A stretch of DNA of 64,000 nt from Mesorhizobium sp. AR02 (GTDB taxonomy: Bacteria; Pseudomonadota; Alphaproteobacteria; Rhizobiales; Rhizobiaceae): positions 6,716,001 through 6,780,000 of the forward strand of contig NZ_CP080531.1 of NCBI RefSeq assembly GCF_024746835.1. The letters run 5' to 3'. The notes under the pieces were generated by a model that had not been told where the DNA came from, did no database searches, and worked only from the letters and a program-made list of their open reading frames with translations. The position numbers and the translations under genes were made by a program. Shown here piece by piece: positions 46,630-55,214 of the stretch (its first letter is position 1; every line of letters starts with the position of its first letter).

Positions 46630-48129
46630 ATGATCGCCAGGCGAGTTATTGCCGCGCTACTGGTCGCCTTGTTCGTGATGGGGGAGTCTTCCAGCACGTT
46701 TGGCGGCAGCCTCCAACAGCTTAGCCAAACCGACAAAGCCGCATTCGACAATATCGTGAGCGCCCTCGACAATTGGCGCAGCGATCCCGCGCAAGTCGCG
46801 AAGGTTCAGGCGGACATCCAGAATTTCAGCGCCGCCCACCCCGGCTTTGTCCCCATTCAAGTGGAGGCAGCCCGCGCCAAATGGCTATGGGTTTCGGACG
46901 GCCTCGGCATGATCATCGGAGCCAAATCATTCACTCCGATTGTTCTGGAGCTGCAAAAACTCGAGCCGACCTATGCCAAATCCTACATTCTGGGTGCTCG
47001 CGCCTTCATTCTCTCGGGCGACCCGGCCAGCGCCAGGCTTCAACTCGGCAAGGCAGCTGAACTCGATGCCAAGGATCCCTGGGTTGATCTGACCTCAGCA
47101 CTTTTGTTCGACCGAACCGGTGATCCCAACAAGGCAGTGATATCCGCCGGGGCTGGCCTTGCCAAAGCGAAAGGGCAACCATTGGCAATCGCCGAGGCTG
47201 TCGTGACAATCGCAAGCAACGGCGGCATCCCGGATGACAAATCCGCCGATCTGCTCGCGGACCAGATCTACAAAATCGACGCAGATGCTTCGACTTTGAC
47301 CACGGTCATGGCAAAGGCACTGGATCAGTACAGGTTTCAGCCGGGACTTCTGCAAACGCTCGCGCAAGTCACGCAGCGCGTCCTGGCTTCGTCGGAGCCA
47401 ACGCCGGAATTTCAGCTTCAGATGGCGCGCTGGAACCTGGCATCTGGATACCTGTATTTCTACGCTGGAACGTTCCGATACCAGCCGGACTACGCGAAAG
47501 CCGCACTCAAGATACTGGACCAAATCCGGGATGATCCGGATGTCGCCCAAATGGCCTGGAGCCTTCGTTTCGATATCGCCGCAAGCCTCGACGATTCCCC
47601 CGAGATCCAACGATTGATCGCGGAGGGCGAAAGCAGAAAATATCCTGTGCAATTGGTGGCGCCCAAAAAAGGCACACAACTCTACGCTCAAGGAAAATTC
47701 TGGGAGTTGATCGCTCTCTACAAGGAAGCAGGCCTGCAGGATGACGAATTGATTGCAAGGGCCGATGGGCGTGTCGGCACTGGAGACACTGCGAGGCGTT
47801 ACTACCTGCGGCAATTGGAAATGGCGCCAACGGCGCCAAACCTGAACGCGAACTATGCGCAGTTTTTGCTGATGCGCTTTGCTGACGCCGACGGCGCTAT
47901 CGAGTACGCGGGAAAGGCGCTTTCGCTGACGCCTTACGAGAGCGCGCGGCAAACTCTTTCACTTGCGCTGCTCCTGAAGTCCGGCCGCTACCTTCGCAGT
48001 GGAAATCTCCCCAAGGCAAGGAGCACGCTTGAGCAGGCGAGCCTGGTGGGGATCGATCAGGACTATGCCAGAAAATGGTGTCTGGATTTCTGCAACGATG
48101 TGGATGCCGCGCTGGCGGCAGTTCAATAG
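46630..48129 (+). CDS. Exported helical-repeat (TPR-like) protein, unknown function
   Basis: This 499-residue protein has a signal peptide (MIARRVIAALLVALFVMGESSSTFGG) and a repetitive helical architecture. TPR-like units are visible around residues 120-165 (AKSYILGARAFILSGDPASARLQLGKAAELDAKDPWVDL) and near the C-terminus (LNANYAQFLLMRFADADGAIEYAGKALSLTPYESARQ). The ATG with GGAG eight bases upstream is chosen; one five codons earlier is possible. It is more AT-rich than neighbouring genes. It was convergent with glnII across a single terminator until IS copy 2 entered that terminator. It probably acts in the periplasm in protein interactions. Confidence 0.8.
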   Translation: MIARRVIAALLVALFVMGESSSTFGGSLQQLSQTDKAAFDNIVSALDNWRSDPAQVAKVQADIQNFSAAHPGFVPIQVEAARAKWLWVSDGLGMIIGAKSFTPIVLELQKLEPTYAKSYILGARAFILSGDPASARLQLGKAAELDAKDPWVDLTSALLFDRTGDPNKAVISAGAGLAKAKGQPLAIAEAVVTIASNGGIPDDKSADLLADQIYKIDADASTLTTVMAKALDQYRFQPGLLQTLAQVTQRVLASSEPTPEFQLQMARWNLASGYLYFYAGTFRYQPDYAKAALKILDQIRDDPDVAQMAWSLRFDIAASLDDSPEIQRLIAEGESRKYPVQLVAPKKGTQLYAQGKFWELIALYKEAGLQDDELIARADGRVGTGDTARRYYLRQLEMAPTAPNLNANYAQFLLMRFADADGAIEYAGKALSLTPYESARQTLSLALLLKSGRYLRSGNLPKARSTLEQASLVGIDQDYARKWCLDFCNDVDAALAAVQ

Positions 48130-48162
48130 GTAAACGGCGCTCACCAGACCTACGGCAAAAAA

Positions 48163-48186
48163 GAACCCCGGCTTTCGCCGAGGTTC
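48163..48186. repeat. Left direct repeat: duplicated terminator hairpin at IS copy 2
   Basis: This is a 24-bp hairpin with arms GAACCCCGGC and GCCGAGGTTC, preceded by six A residues and abutting the first base of the IS. The identical 24 bp occurs on the other side of the element at 49714-49737. It is best read as a target-site duplication that consists of one whole intrinsic terminator stem. Confidence 0.85.
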
Positions 48187-49713
48187 TTCAGACTGCTGAC
48201 AAACCCCTGGCATTTGCCGGGGGTTTTTGATTCACTGGGTCATGTTGAAGCGACCCGCCCCTGAACAGACCGCGCTTGAGATGGTAACGCTGGATCAGCT
48301 GGTTCCGGCTGATCACCTGTTGCGCAAGATCGACCGTGTGATCGATTTCTCCTTCATCCACGATCTGACGGCGCCACTCTATTGCCCGGACAATGGCCGG
48401 CCGCCGCTCGATCCGACCTTGATGTTCAAGGCGCTGTTCATCGGCTACCTGTTTGGAGTTCGCTCGGAACGGCAGTTGGTGCGCGAGATCGAGGTCAATG
48501 TCGCCTATCGTTGGTTTTTGCGGCTGAAACTGACGGACAAGGTGTTCGACGCCTCGACGCTGTCGCAGAACCGGCGTCGACGCTACGACGACACCAGCGT
48601 GTCGCAGGCGATCTTCGACCGTATCGTCGAGCAGGCGATCCGAGCGGGCCTTGTCGATGGCACGGTGCTTTACACCGACTCCACCCATCTGAAGGCCAAC
48701 GCCAACAAGGGCAAATACGATCTTGCCATGATCGCCAAGTCGCGGGCCGACTATTGGGCCGACCTCGATCGTGCGATCGACGCCGAACGAGGGCTGCACG
48801 GCCAGAAGCCGCTGAAGGAGAAGCAACGCCAGCCCGCGGTGAAGGAGACGAAGGTATCGCGCACCGATCCCGACAGCGGCTACATGGTGCGCGAGGGCAA
48901 ACCGAAGGGCTTCTTCTATCTCGACCACCGCACGGTGGATGCGGCCCACGCCATCATCACCGACACGCACACGACAGCGATCGTCCACGATTCTACGGTC
49001 TACCTGTCGCGGCTCGACCGCCAGGTGGAGCGCTTCGGCTTTGATGTCGGCGCTGTCGGGCTGGACGCCGGCTATGCCACGGCCGGCATCGCCAAAGGGC
49101 TGGAGGATCGCGCAATACGCGGCGTCACCGGCTATCGCCGCCCAACACCGCCCAAGCCTGGCATGATGGGACCGTCATCCTTCACCCATGAGCCCGAGAC
49201 CGATGGCTATCGCTGCCCACAGGGCCAGTTGTTGGCCTACGCGACCACCGACCGCAATGGCTACCGCCATTACAAGAGCGCCCCCGCTATCTGCCGCGAC
49301 TGTCCACTGCTCGCTTCCTGCACCACCAATGCCAAGGCCCAGCGCACCATCATCCGCCACGTCTGGGCCGATGCCAAGGAACGCACCGACGCCAACCGGC
49401 TGACGGCGTGGGGCAAGGCCGTCTACCGCCGCCGCAAGGAAACTGTCGAGCGCTCCTTCGCCGACGCCAAGCAACTGCACGGCCACCGCTATGCCCGGTT
49501 CCGAAGTCTCACCAGGGTAGCCTGCCAGTGTCTGATCGCCGCCGCAGCCCAGAACATGAAGAAGATCGCCCTGGCCCTCAGCCCAAGGCCAAAACCCCGC
49601 CTCGCATGAGGCAGGCAACCCTGACAAACGCTGCTGACGGCCGAAAATCCTGACCCACCAACCCCATAAGAAAAACCCCGCCGAAAATCGACGGGGTTTG
49701 TCAGCGGTCTGAA
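48187..49713 (+). mobile_element. IS1182-family-like insertion sequence, copy 2
   Basis: This is a 1527-bp element matching copy 1 in all translated frames, but in plus orientation. Its terminal inverted repeats start TTCAGAC at both ends. Removing the element plus one 24-bp repeat restores a continuous terminator between the TPR-like gene and glnII. The long duplication fits the variable target duplications I recall for IS1182-type elements, whose targets are often palindromic. Confidence 0.92.
48242..49609 (+). CDS. IS1182-family-like DDE transposase (copy 2)
   Basis: This protein is identical to that of copy 1: about 455 residues with an N-terminal DUF772-like domain, DDE-type acidic residues in YTDSTHLKANAN, GLDAGYAT and VERSFADAK, and a C-terminal Cys cluster. 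The frame is intact. The two copies being identical implies recent movement or gene conversion. Transcription of the transposase from outside should be reduced by the duplicated terminator and the internal hairpin upstream of its start. Confidence 0.93.
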   Translation: MLKRPAPEQTALEMVTLDQLVPADHLLRKIDRVIDFSFIHDLTAPLYCPDNGRPPLDPTLMFKALFIGYLFGVRSERQLVREIEVNVAYRWFLRLKLTDKVFDASTLSQNRRRRYDDTSVSQAIFDRIVEQAIRAGLVDGTVLYTDSTHLKANANKGKYDLAMIAKSRADYWADLDRAIDAERGLHGQKPLKEKQRQPAVKETKVSRTDPDSGYMVREGKPKGFFYLDHRTVDAAHAIITDTHTTAIVHDSTVYLSRLDRQVERFGFDVGAVGLDAGYATAGIAKGLEDRAIRGVTGYRRPTPPKPGMMGPSSFTHEPETDGYRCPQGQLLAYATTDRNGYRHYKSAPAICRDCPLLASCTTNAKAQRTIIRHVWADAKERTDANRLTAWGKAVYRRRKETVERSFADAKQLHGHRYARFRSLTRVACQCLIAAAAQNMKKIALALSPRPKPRLA

Positions 49714-49737
49714 GAACCCCGGCTTTCGCCGAGGTTC
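49714..49737. repeat. Right direct repeat: duplicated terminator hairpin at IS copy 2
   Basis: The same 24 bp as 48163-48186, starting at the base after the IS end. It is followed by TTGTTCGG and then the glnII 3' region. On this side it serves as terminator for glnII on the minus strand, and the left copy for the TPR-like gene, so neither neighbour loses termination. Confidence 0.85.
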
Positions 49738-49789
49738 TTGTTCGGTTGTCAGATGGCATGGGGCCGTCAGCCCCACATCCGACGAATGA

Positions 49790-50830
49790 CTAAGCGGCAG
49801 CCGAGACCTTCGCGTCGGTCGCAACTTCCGAGATGGTCTTCAGGATCTGGGAGGCGATCTGGTAGGGGTCGCCTTGCGAGTTCGGGCGGCGATCTTCCAG
49901 ATAACCCTTGTAGTCATTCTTGATGAAGGAGTGCGGCACACGGATCGAGGCACCACGGTCGGCGATGCCGTAGCTGAACTTGTTCCATGGCGCGGTCTCG
50001 TGCTTGCCGGTCAGACGCTTGTCGTTGTCCGGCCCGTAGACGGCGATGTGGTCCATCAGGTTCTTGTCGAACTGCGCCATCAGCGATTCGAAATACGCCT
50101 TGCCGCCGACCTCGCGCATATAGGCGGTCGAGAAGTTGGCATGCATGCCCGAGCCGTTCCAATCGGTATCGCCGAGCGGCTTGCAGTGGAACTCGATGTC
50201 GATGCGGTATTTTTCAGTGAGGCGCAGAAGCAGATAGCGGGCGATCCACATCTGGTCGGCGGCCTTCTTGGAGCCCTTGCCAAAGATCTGGAATTCCCAC
50301 TGGCCCTTGGCCACTTCGGCGTTGATGCCTTCATGGTTGATGCCTGCAGCGAGGCAAAGGTCGAGATGATCTTCGACGATCTGGCGCGCGACATCGCCGA
50401 CGTTCTTGTAGCCGACGCCGGTGTAGTACGGGCCCTGCGGCGCGGGATAGCCGCTCTCCGGGAAGCCGAGCGGGCGGCCGTCCTTGTAGAAGAAATACTC
50501 CTGCTCGAAGCCGAACCAGGCACCCTCGTCATCGAGGATGGTGGCGCGCTTGTTGGAAGCGTGCGGCGTGACGCCGTCGGGCATCATGACTTCGCACATG
50601 ACCAGCACGCCATTGGTGCGGGTCGGGTCCGGATACACCGCGACCGGCTTCAGTACGCAGTCGGAGCTGTGGCCCTCGGCCTGCATCGTCGAGGAACCAT
50701 CGAAGCCCCACAGCGGCAGCTCTTCGAGCGTCGGGAATTCGGCGAATTCCTTGACCTGCGTCTTGCCGCGAAGGTTGGGGACCGGGGTGTATCCATCGAG
50801 CCAAATGTACTCGAGCTTGTATTTCGTCAT
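49790..50830 (-). CDS. glnII: Glutamine synthetase type II
   Basis: This 346-residue enzyme is the eukaryotic-type, octameric or decameric GS found in rhizobia and some actinobacteria. It begins TKYKLEYIWLDGYTPVPNLRGKT and has WGFDGSSTMQAEGHSSDCVLKPVAVYPDP, EGAWFGFEQEYFF and NGSGMHANFSTAYM, as well as the C-terminal RRPNSQGDPYQIASQIL. It is expressed under nitrogen limitation and in free-living or bacteroid states in rhizobia. An exact sigma-54 promoter lies about 86 bases upstream. Divergent from it is a GstI-like gene, a known translational inhibitor partner in Rhizobium. Confidence 0.97.
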   Translation of the reverse strand: MTKYKLEYIWLDGYTPVPNLRGKTQVKEFAEFPTLEELPLWGFDGSSTMQAEGHSSDCVLKPVAVYPDPTRTNGVLVMCEVMMPDGVTPHASNKRATILDDEGAWFGFEQEYFFYKDGRPLGFPESGYPAPQGPYYTGVGYKNVGDVARQIVEDHLDLCLAAGINHEGINAEVAKGQWEFQIFGKGSKKAADQMWIARYLLLRLTEKYRIDIEFHCKPLGDTDWNGSGMHANFSTAYMREVGGKAYFESLMAQFDKNLMDHIAVYGPDNDKRLTGKHETAPWNKFSYGIADRGASIRVPHSFIKNDYKGYLEDRRPNSQGDPYQIASQILKTISEVATDAKVSAAA

Positions 50831-50915
50831 TCTAGCCTCTCGTTGCTTGATCACCGAACACCAGACGGGGTCGACATGCGTCTGCCGTCGGCAGCCGGCG
50901 CTGCCGATTGATAAA

Positions 50916-50933
50916 ATGCAATTCGTGTGCCAC
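50916..50933 (-). promoter_or_regulatory. Sigma-54 promoter of glnII
   Basis: On the minus strand the sequence is GTGGCACACGAATTGCAT. GG and GC are exactly 10 bases apart, with TGGCAC and TTGCAT matching both halves of the consensus. It lies about 86 bases upstream of the glnII start. This is a stronger match than the glnBA promoter. Confidence 0.92.
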
Positions 50934-51061
50934 TCCGGCGTCGATGGGTGCGGCAAAATGGCCGCGATATTGCGTTAGATCTGTTGAGCCGCCTCATCAT
51001 TGGGTCGAGATCAGTCAAACGCATATCATGCATAAATATTAGGCATTTAATGATCTTTTCG

Positions 51062-51076
51062 TAGGCATATTGCCTA
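51062..51076. promoter_or_regulatory. TAGGCA-N3-TGCCTA palindrome, candidate operator
   Basis: A perfect 6-bp inverted repeat with a TAT spacer lies 71 bases upstream of the gstI-like start. A half-site TTAGGCAT lies at 51039-51046, 23 bases away. The protein that binds here is not known; NtrC or a different regulator of gstI are candidates. Confidence 0.5.
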
Positions 51077-51146
51077 AAGGAATCGCAGGACCTATCTTCT
51101 GGGAAAGCTGAATCGAAAAGCTCCTGAAGAAGAAAGGAGACCGCTC

Positions 51147-51338
51147 ATGGAAGTCGTCCACTCCCGTCCGTCGGCAAAAATTCTGATGTTCCCTCTGGCA
51201 GCGCGCAATTCTGCCTCAAATTTAGGCGTGAAGGCGAAATTCGCGGCAGAGCTCGCCTCGTTGCGCAACACGCACGCTGATTTTGACGGCTGGTACCACG
51301 AAGCGGCCGTCGAGGAAGAAAATCAGCGCAAGAGCTGA
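51147..51338 (+). CDS. gstI: GstI-like small protein (DUF2735), glnII inhibitor candidate
   Basis: This 63-residue protein resembles the DUF2735 group: SAKILMFPLAARN near the N-terminus and FDGWYHEAAVEEE near the C-terminus. It is divergent from glnII, exactly where Rhizobium leguminosarum carries gstI, a 63-residue translational inhibitor of glutamine synthetase II. The ribosome binding site AAAGGAGA is strong. It ends in a strong terminator shared by position with the convergent transporter. Function is inferred from size, motif and location. Confidence 0.8.
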   Translation: MEVVHSRPSAKILMFPLAARNSASNLGVKAKFAAELASLRNTHADFDGWYHEAAVEEENQRKS

Positions 51339-51363
51339 TCCGCTTCTTCAGGCCTCAGACACG

Positions 51364-51397
51364 AAAAGCCCGGCGTGATTGCTCACGCCGGGCTTTC
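51364..51397. terminator. Bidirectional terminator between gstI and the MHS transporter gene
   Basis: A perfect 14-bp stem (AAAGCCCGGCGTGA and its complement) with a four-base loop lies about 27 bases after the gstI-like stop and 22 bases from the transporter stop. Flanking A and T runs allow termination on both strands. Confidence 0.88.
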
Positions 51398-51418
51398 TGT
51401 TGGCCGATGATCCGTCGG

Positions 51419-53308
51419 CTACTCCTTGGCCTGCAGGTTGGTTCCGAGCGTATCCCTGACAAAGATCATGCCGATGATCAGTGACATTGCCGCGATCACC
51501 ACCGGATACCAGAGACCGTAATAGATGTCGCCCTTGTAGGCGCTGAGCGCGAACACGGTCGCGGGCAGCAGGCCGCCGAACCAGCCATTGCCTATGTGAT
51601 AGGGCAGCGACATGCCGGTGTAGCGAATGCGGGTCGGGAACATCTCGACCAGGATCGCGGCGATCGGGCCGTAAACCATGGTCACGAACAGTACCAGAAT
51701 GAACAGGATGCCGATTGTCATCGGCCAGTTCACCGCGGCCGGATCGGCGAACATGGCAAAGGCGCCGCCGCCCGGAATGTTGTAGACAGTGACCTCGGGC
51801 GCGCCCGCCGCCTCATCGCTGGTCAACAGCTTGTCCTTGACCGCTTGGTCGGTCGGCACCGCTGCCTTTTCGCCGCCGCGGATAGCGGCTGCGTCGAGCT
51901 TGAGTTCAGGATTGGCTGCGATGAAGGCATCGAGTTTCTGGTCGGCAACCTTGATCGCCGCGCGCTTCAACGGATAACCACCGTCTTGCAGGGACATGTT
52001 GACGGCCTTGACGAAGGCCGCGTCCTTGGCCTTGGCCTGATCACCGGCGGCGACAGCATCGTAAGATGCCACCGTCTCTGTACCGATCTTGACCGACGCA
52101 GCCGTCCCGGCCGCAGCCGTCGACAACACGTCGTACGGAACGGAGTTCTTGGTCAGGAATGAAGTCGCGATGTCGCAGGACGTCGTGAACTTCGCCGTAC
52201 CGACCGGATTGAACTGGAACCTGCAGTCGCCAGGGGCTGCCGTCACAGTTGCCCGTGTGTTCTGCTGTGCCTTGGCGAGTGCCGGGTTGGCCGCCCAGGT
52301 CAGCGCCTTGAACAGCGGGAAGGTGCAGACAATGGCAAGCGCGAGGCCAGCCATGATGATCGGCTTGCGGCCGATCTTGTCGGAGAGCCAGCCGAAGACG
52401 ACGAAGAAGATCGAGCCAAACGCCAGCGCGATGGCGATCATGATGTTGACCGACTGCGCGTCGACCTTCAGCACGTTCTGCAGGAAGAACAATGCGTAGA
52501 ACTGGCCATTGTACCAGACGACGGCCTGACCGGCGGTGAGGCCGAGCAATGCCAGCAGGGCGATCTTGGCGTTCTTCCACTGACCAAAGGCTTCCGAGAG
52601 CGGCGCCTTGGAGCCCTTCCCTTCGTCCTTCATCTTCAGGAAGGTCGGGGACTCCGAGAGAGACAACCGGATCCAGATCGAAACAGCGAGCAGCAGGAAA
52701 GAGACGATGAAAGGAATGCGCCAGCCCCAGTTGGCGTAGGTCTCCTTGCTCAGCGATCCCTGCACGATCAGGATGACGATCAGCGACAGGAACAGGCCGA
52801 GGGTTGCCGTCGTCTGGATCCAGGAGGTGTAGAAGCCGCGGCGATCGTCGGGCGCGTGCTCGGCGACATAGGTCGCCGCACCGCCATATTCGCCGCCCAG
52901 CGCCAAGCCCTGCAGCATGCGCAGGATGATCAGGATCGCGGGAGCCGCGATGCCCAAGGTTGCATAGCCGGGCAGCAGACCGACCAGGAAGGTCGACAGG
53001 CCCATGATCGTCATGGTGACCAGGAATGTGTATTTGCGGCCGACGAGGTCGCCGATGCGACCGAACAGCAGCGCGCCGAACGGACGCACCAGGAAGCCTG
53101 CGGCAAAGGCCAGCAGCGCGAAAATGTTGCGCGTTGCCTCGGGAATGGTCGGGCTGAAAAAGGTCGAGCCGATGAAAGCCGCCAGCGAGCCGTAGAGATA
53201 GAAATCGTACCATTCGAAAACGGTGCCGAGCGAGGAAGCGAAGATGACCTTCTTCTCTTCCCGCGTCATGCCGCGGCTGGTTCCGCCGGCGGTCGATGCC
53301 ATTGCCAT
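51419..53308 (-). CDS. MHS-family MFS transporter with large periplasmic insert
   Basis: This 629-residue transporter has the metabolite:H+ symporter pattern: GTVFEWYDFYLYGSLAAFIG in helix 1, VRPFGALLFGRIGDLVGRKYTF, LALGGEYGGAATYVAEHAP, then helices to about residue 337. Residues 338-526 are a hydrophilic insert between helices 9 and 10, on the periplasmic side, with two Cys (GDCRFQ, TSCDIA). Helices 10-12 follow. Family members take up dicarboxylates, citrate, proline betaine or shikimate; the ordinary length is 430-560 residues. An insert of about 190 residues is unusual. Confidence 0.93.
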   Translation of the reverse strand: MAMASTAGGTSRGMTREEKKVIFASSLGTVFEWYDFYLYGSLAAFIGSTFFSPTIPEATRNIFALLAFAAGFLVRPFGALLFGRIGDLVGRKYTFLVTMTIMGLSTFLVGLLPGYATLGIAAPAILIILRMLQGLALGGEYGGAATYVAEHAPDDRRGFYTSWIQTTATLGLFLSLIVILIVQGSLSKETYANWGWRIPFIVSFLLLAVSIWIRLSLSESPTFLKMKDEGKGSKAPLSEAFGQWKNAKIALLALLGLTAGQAVVWYNGQFYALFFLQNVLKVDAQSVNIMIAIALAFGSIFFVVFGWLSDKIGRKPIIMAGLALAIVCTFPLFKALTWAANPALAKAQQNTRATVTAAPGDCRFQFNPVGTAKFTTSCDIATSFLTKNSVPYDVLSTAAAGTAASVKIGTETVASYDAVAAGDQAKAKDAAFVKAVNMSLQDGGYPLKRAAIKVADQKLDAFIAANPELKLDAAAIRGGEKAAVPTDQAVKDKLLTSDEAAGAPEVTVYNIPGGGAFAMFADPAAVNWPMTIGILFILVLFVTMVYGPIAAILVEMFPTRIRYTGMSLPYHIGNGWFGGLLPATVFALSAYKGDIYYGLWYPVVIAAMSLIIGMIFVRDTLGTNLQAKE

Positions 53309-53490
53309 TGAGTTGTCCTCCCGTGAGACCCTGTCCTCGATGCTGAGCGCGAACGTCCACGCTCTCCTCCGAGCGCGGACTCGGAAATGCCGAGCATCCC
53401 GGAAAAAATGACAGAAAGCGCCCGCCGACGGCAGAGCGACGATGGGATTATGACTTTGGTATTAGGTGCGGTGCGGTAGGGACCGGCCGG

Positions 53491-54282
53491 TCAGGCCTTG
53501 AGCGCTTCGAGAAGGCTGACCGCAGCCACCATATCGCGCCTACGGGCGGCGCGGCGGGCGACTGCTTCGGCGTCCTGCCCCCAGTGCTCGATCTGCCAGT
53601 CCTCGTCGACATGGCCGGCGGCCCAGGCGGCCTCCGCGTCGAGCTCGCCGAAATCGACGGCCAGCGCCAGCAGCGCCGAACCGGTCAGAGAGGTCATGAC
53701 GTGGATGGCGGCCAGCCGCAGCGGTTCCGCGCGCTGAGCAAGATGACTGCCCAGAACGGCGATAGACTCACGCGGCTGCTCGACATGGATGATCCCTTCG
53801 GCCAGGTTGAAGCGAGCCCCGAGTGCAGCGCGCGCCCAATCGATGACCGGATCCCACTGGTCGTTCTGCCGCTCGACCAGCCCTTGCGGCGCGTCGGCGC
53901 GGTAACAGAGCAGGTCCGATGAGGCAAACCGCAGTATGTCTTCCAGCACTGCCTGCGGATCGCTGGCGACGCCGTCGATGGCGGTGTTGACCAGGCGCAT
54001 CACCGGCATCGTCACCGGATTGATCGTCTCACCCTGCTCCGCGAACTCGTCGGCAACCAACGCTGCAGCCGCCTCGGTCGGCAGCGCCAGCAGCGCCTTG
54101 CCCGGCGTGCGCACCGGCTTGCCGTCGAGATGCACGGCAAAACCGCCCTCTGTCAGCGCCACCGAGACGGCCTTGTAGAAGCGCTTGGGCAGCGGTGTCT
54201 TCATCTGAATCTGGGCTCGACGCACCGGATCCGGATCGGAAAGATACTTGCCTGCTTCGAGGTCGTTGAGGATGTCACGCAT
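53491..54282 (-). CDS. ATP12-family ATP synthase assembly chaperone
   Basis: This 263-residue protein matches the ATP12 family, which in mitochondria assists F1 alpha-subunit assembly; bacterial roles are less clear. Landmarks are LPKRFYKAVSVALTEGGFAVHLDGKPVRTPGK near residue 31, VTMPVMRLVNTAIDGV, RFASSDLLCYRADAPQGLVERQ and QIEHWGQDAEAVARRAARRRDM at the end. Length is normal. It is followed on the minus strand, in transcript order, by no close gene; the DMT transporter gene lies 12 bases upstream, so they may be one unit with the RluC-like gene. Confidence 0.92.
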   Translation of the reverse strand: MRDILNDLEAGKYLSDPDPVRRAQIQMKTPLPKRFYKAVSVALTEGGFAVHLDGKPVRTPGKALLALPTEAAAALVADEFAEQGETINPVTMPVMRLVNTAIDGVASDPQAVLEDILRFASSDLLCYRADAPQGLVERQNDQWDPVIDWARAALGARFNLAEGIIHVEQPRESIAVLGSHLAQRAEPLRLAAIHVMTSLTGSALLALAVDFGELDAEAAWAAGHVDEDWQIEHWGQDAEAVARRAARRRDMVAAVSLLEALKA

Positions 54283-54294
54283 GAAAAATCTCTC

Positions 54295-55212
54295 TCACAC
54301 CGGTGTCAGCTTGCGTGCCGGCCGGTTGACGATGATCAGGCCCGCTGCAATCAAGCCAAGTGCCAGGAAGATGCGAATGGTCAGTGGCTCGTTCAAGATG
54401 ACCGCACCGCACAAAACGCCGAAAACCGGCGACAGGAAGGTGAAGCTGGACAGGCCGGAGGCCGGATAGCGGCGCAGCAGCCAGAACCACAGGACGTAGG
54501 TGAAAGCGACGATGTAGATCGCCTGGAAAAGCAGCGCCAATGTCGGCAACAAGGAGGGATCGCGCACCGGCGGACCGGCGAGAGGCAGCACCAATATGCC
54601 GACGATCGCCGCACCGGCGAGTTGATAGAGCAGCAGTTTTTCGGCGCTCGCCTCAACCAGTTTGGACCGCTTGATGAGGATATTGGTCAAAGCCCAGAAG
54701 AACCCGGAACCCAGGCTCAACAGGTCGCCGAACAGCATGTCCCCGCTGCCGCCAAGCTTGTCGGAAAAGACGGCGGCAAGGCCGGCGAAGGCCAGCAACA
54801 GGCCGAGGAACTTGCGCATGGTGATCTGCTCGCCAAGCAGGAAGTGACCGCCAATCAGCATCCAGAACGGCATCGAGTTGACCAGCAGTGTGTTGCGGGC
54901 AACGGTCGTGTGCTCCAGGCCGACATAGAGGCAGAGGAACTCGACGCCAAAAAGCACGCCAACCGCGATGCCAGCCAGCAACGTGCCATCGCGCGTGAAC
55001 AGCGCGATGCCGCGCCAGCGGCACCAGAGGAAGACGCAGAAGCCGCCGATGATCGAGCGTGCGATCGACAGGAAGACAGGGTCGTAGCCGGCGTAGGAGA
55101 TCTTGGCGGCGACGTAGTTCAGGCCCCAGGAAAAGGTCAGGCCGACCATGATGGCGGCGGCGGCCATGTCGACTGTGTCGCGCCGATCGAGCGCGTCGGT
55201 GGCGCCGCTCAA
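54295..55212 (-). CDS. DMT-superfamily (EamA) transporter
   Basis: This 305-residue membrane protein has ten hydrophobic helices in two EamA repeats: the first includes LTFSWGLNYVAAKISYAGYDPVFLSIARSIIGGF, the second LLSLGSGFFWALTNILIKRSK. It ends with a short basic tail (NRPARKLTPV). The start is probably TTG at 55212, six bases after GGAGGA, just past the RluC-like stop; an internal ATG at 55167 is possible. Substrate is unknown; such exporters often carry amino acids or metabolites. It is between the RluC-like and ATP12 genes on one strand. Confidence 0.88.
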   Translation of the reverse strand: MSGATDALDRRDTVDMAAAAIMVGLTFSWGLNYVAAKISYAGYDPVFLSIARSIIGGFCVFLWCRWRGIALFTRDGTLLAGIAVGVLFGVEFLCLYVGLEHTTVARNTLLVNSMPFWMLIGGHFLLGEQITMRKFLGLLLAFAGLAAVFSDKLGGSGDMLFGDLLSLGSGFFWALTNILIKRSKLVEASAEKLLLYQLAGAAIVGILVLPLAGPPVRDPSLLPTLALLFQAIYIVAFTYVLWFWLLRRYPASGLSSFTFLSPVFGVLCGAVILNEPLTIRIFLALGLIAAGLIIVNRPARKLTPV

Positions 55213-55214
55213 GC

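Larger units (their letters stand above)
50831..51146. other. Divergent regulatory region between glnII and gstI-like gene
   Basis: These 316 bases hold no gene. They contain the glnII sigma-54 promoter (50916-50933) and a GCGGC-N6-GCCGC palindrome about 20 bases further upstream of it. A perfect TAGGCA-N3-TGCCTA palindrome (51062-51076) has an extra half-site nearby. NtrC control of both genes is expected from rhizobial precedent. Confidence 0.6.

Noticed and set aside
52041..53360. 439-codon frame on the transporter strand in another phase
   Set aside because: Overlaps the MHS transporter over its whole length and lacks hydrophobic helices or any domain.
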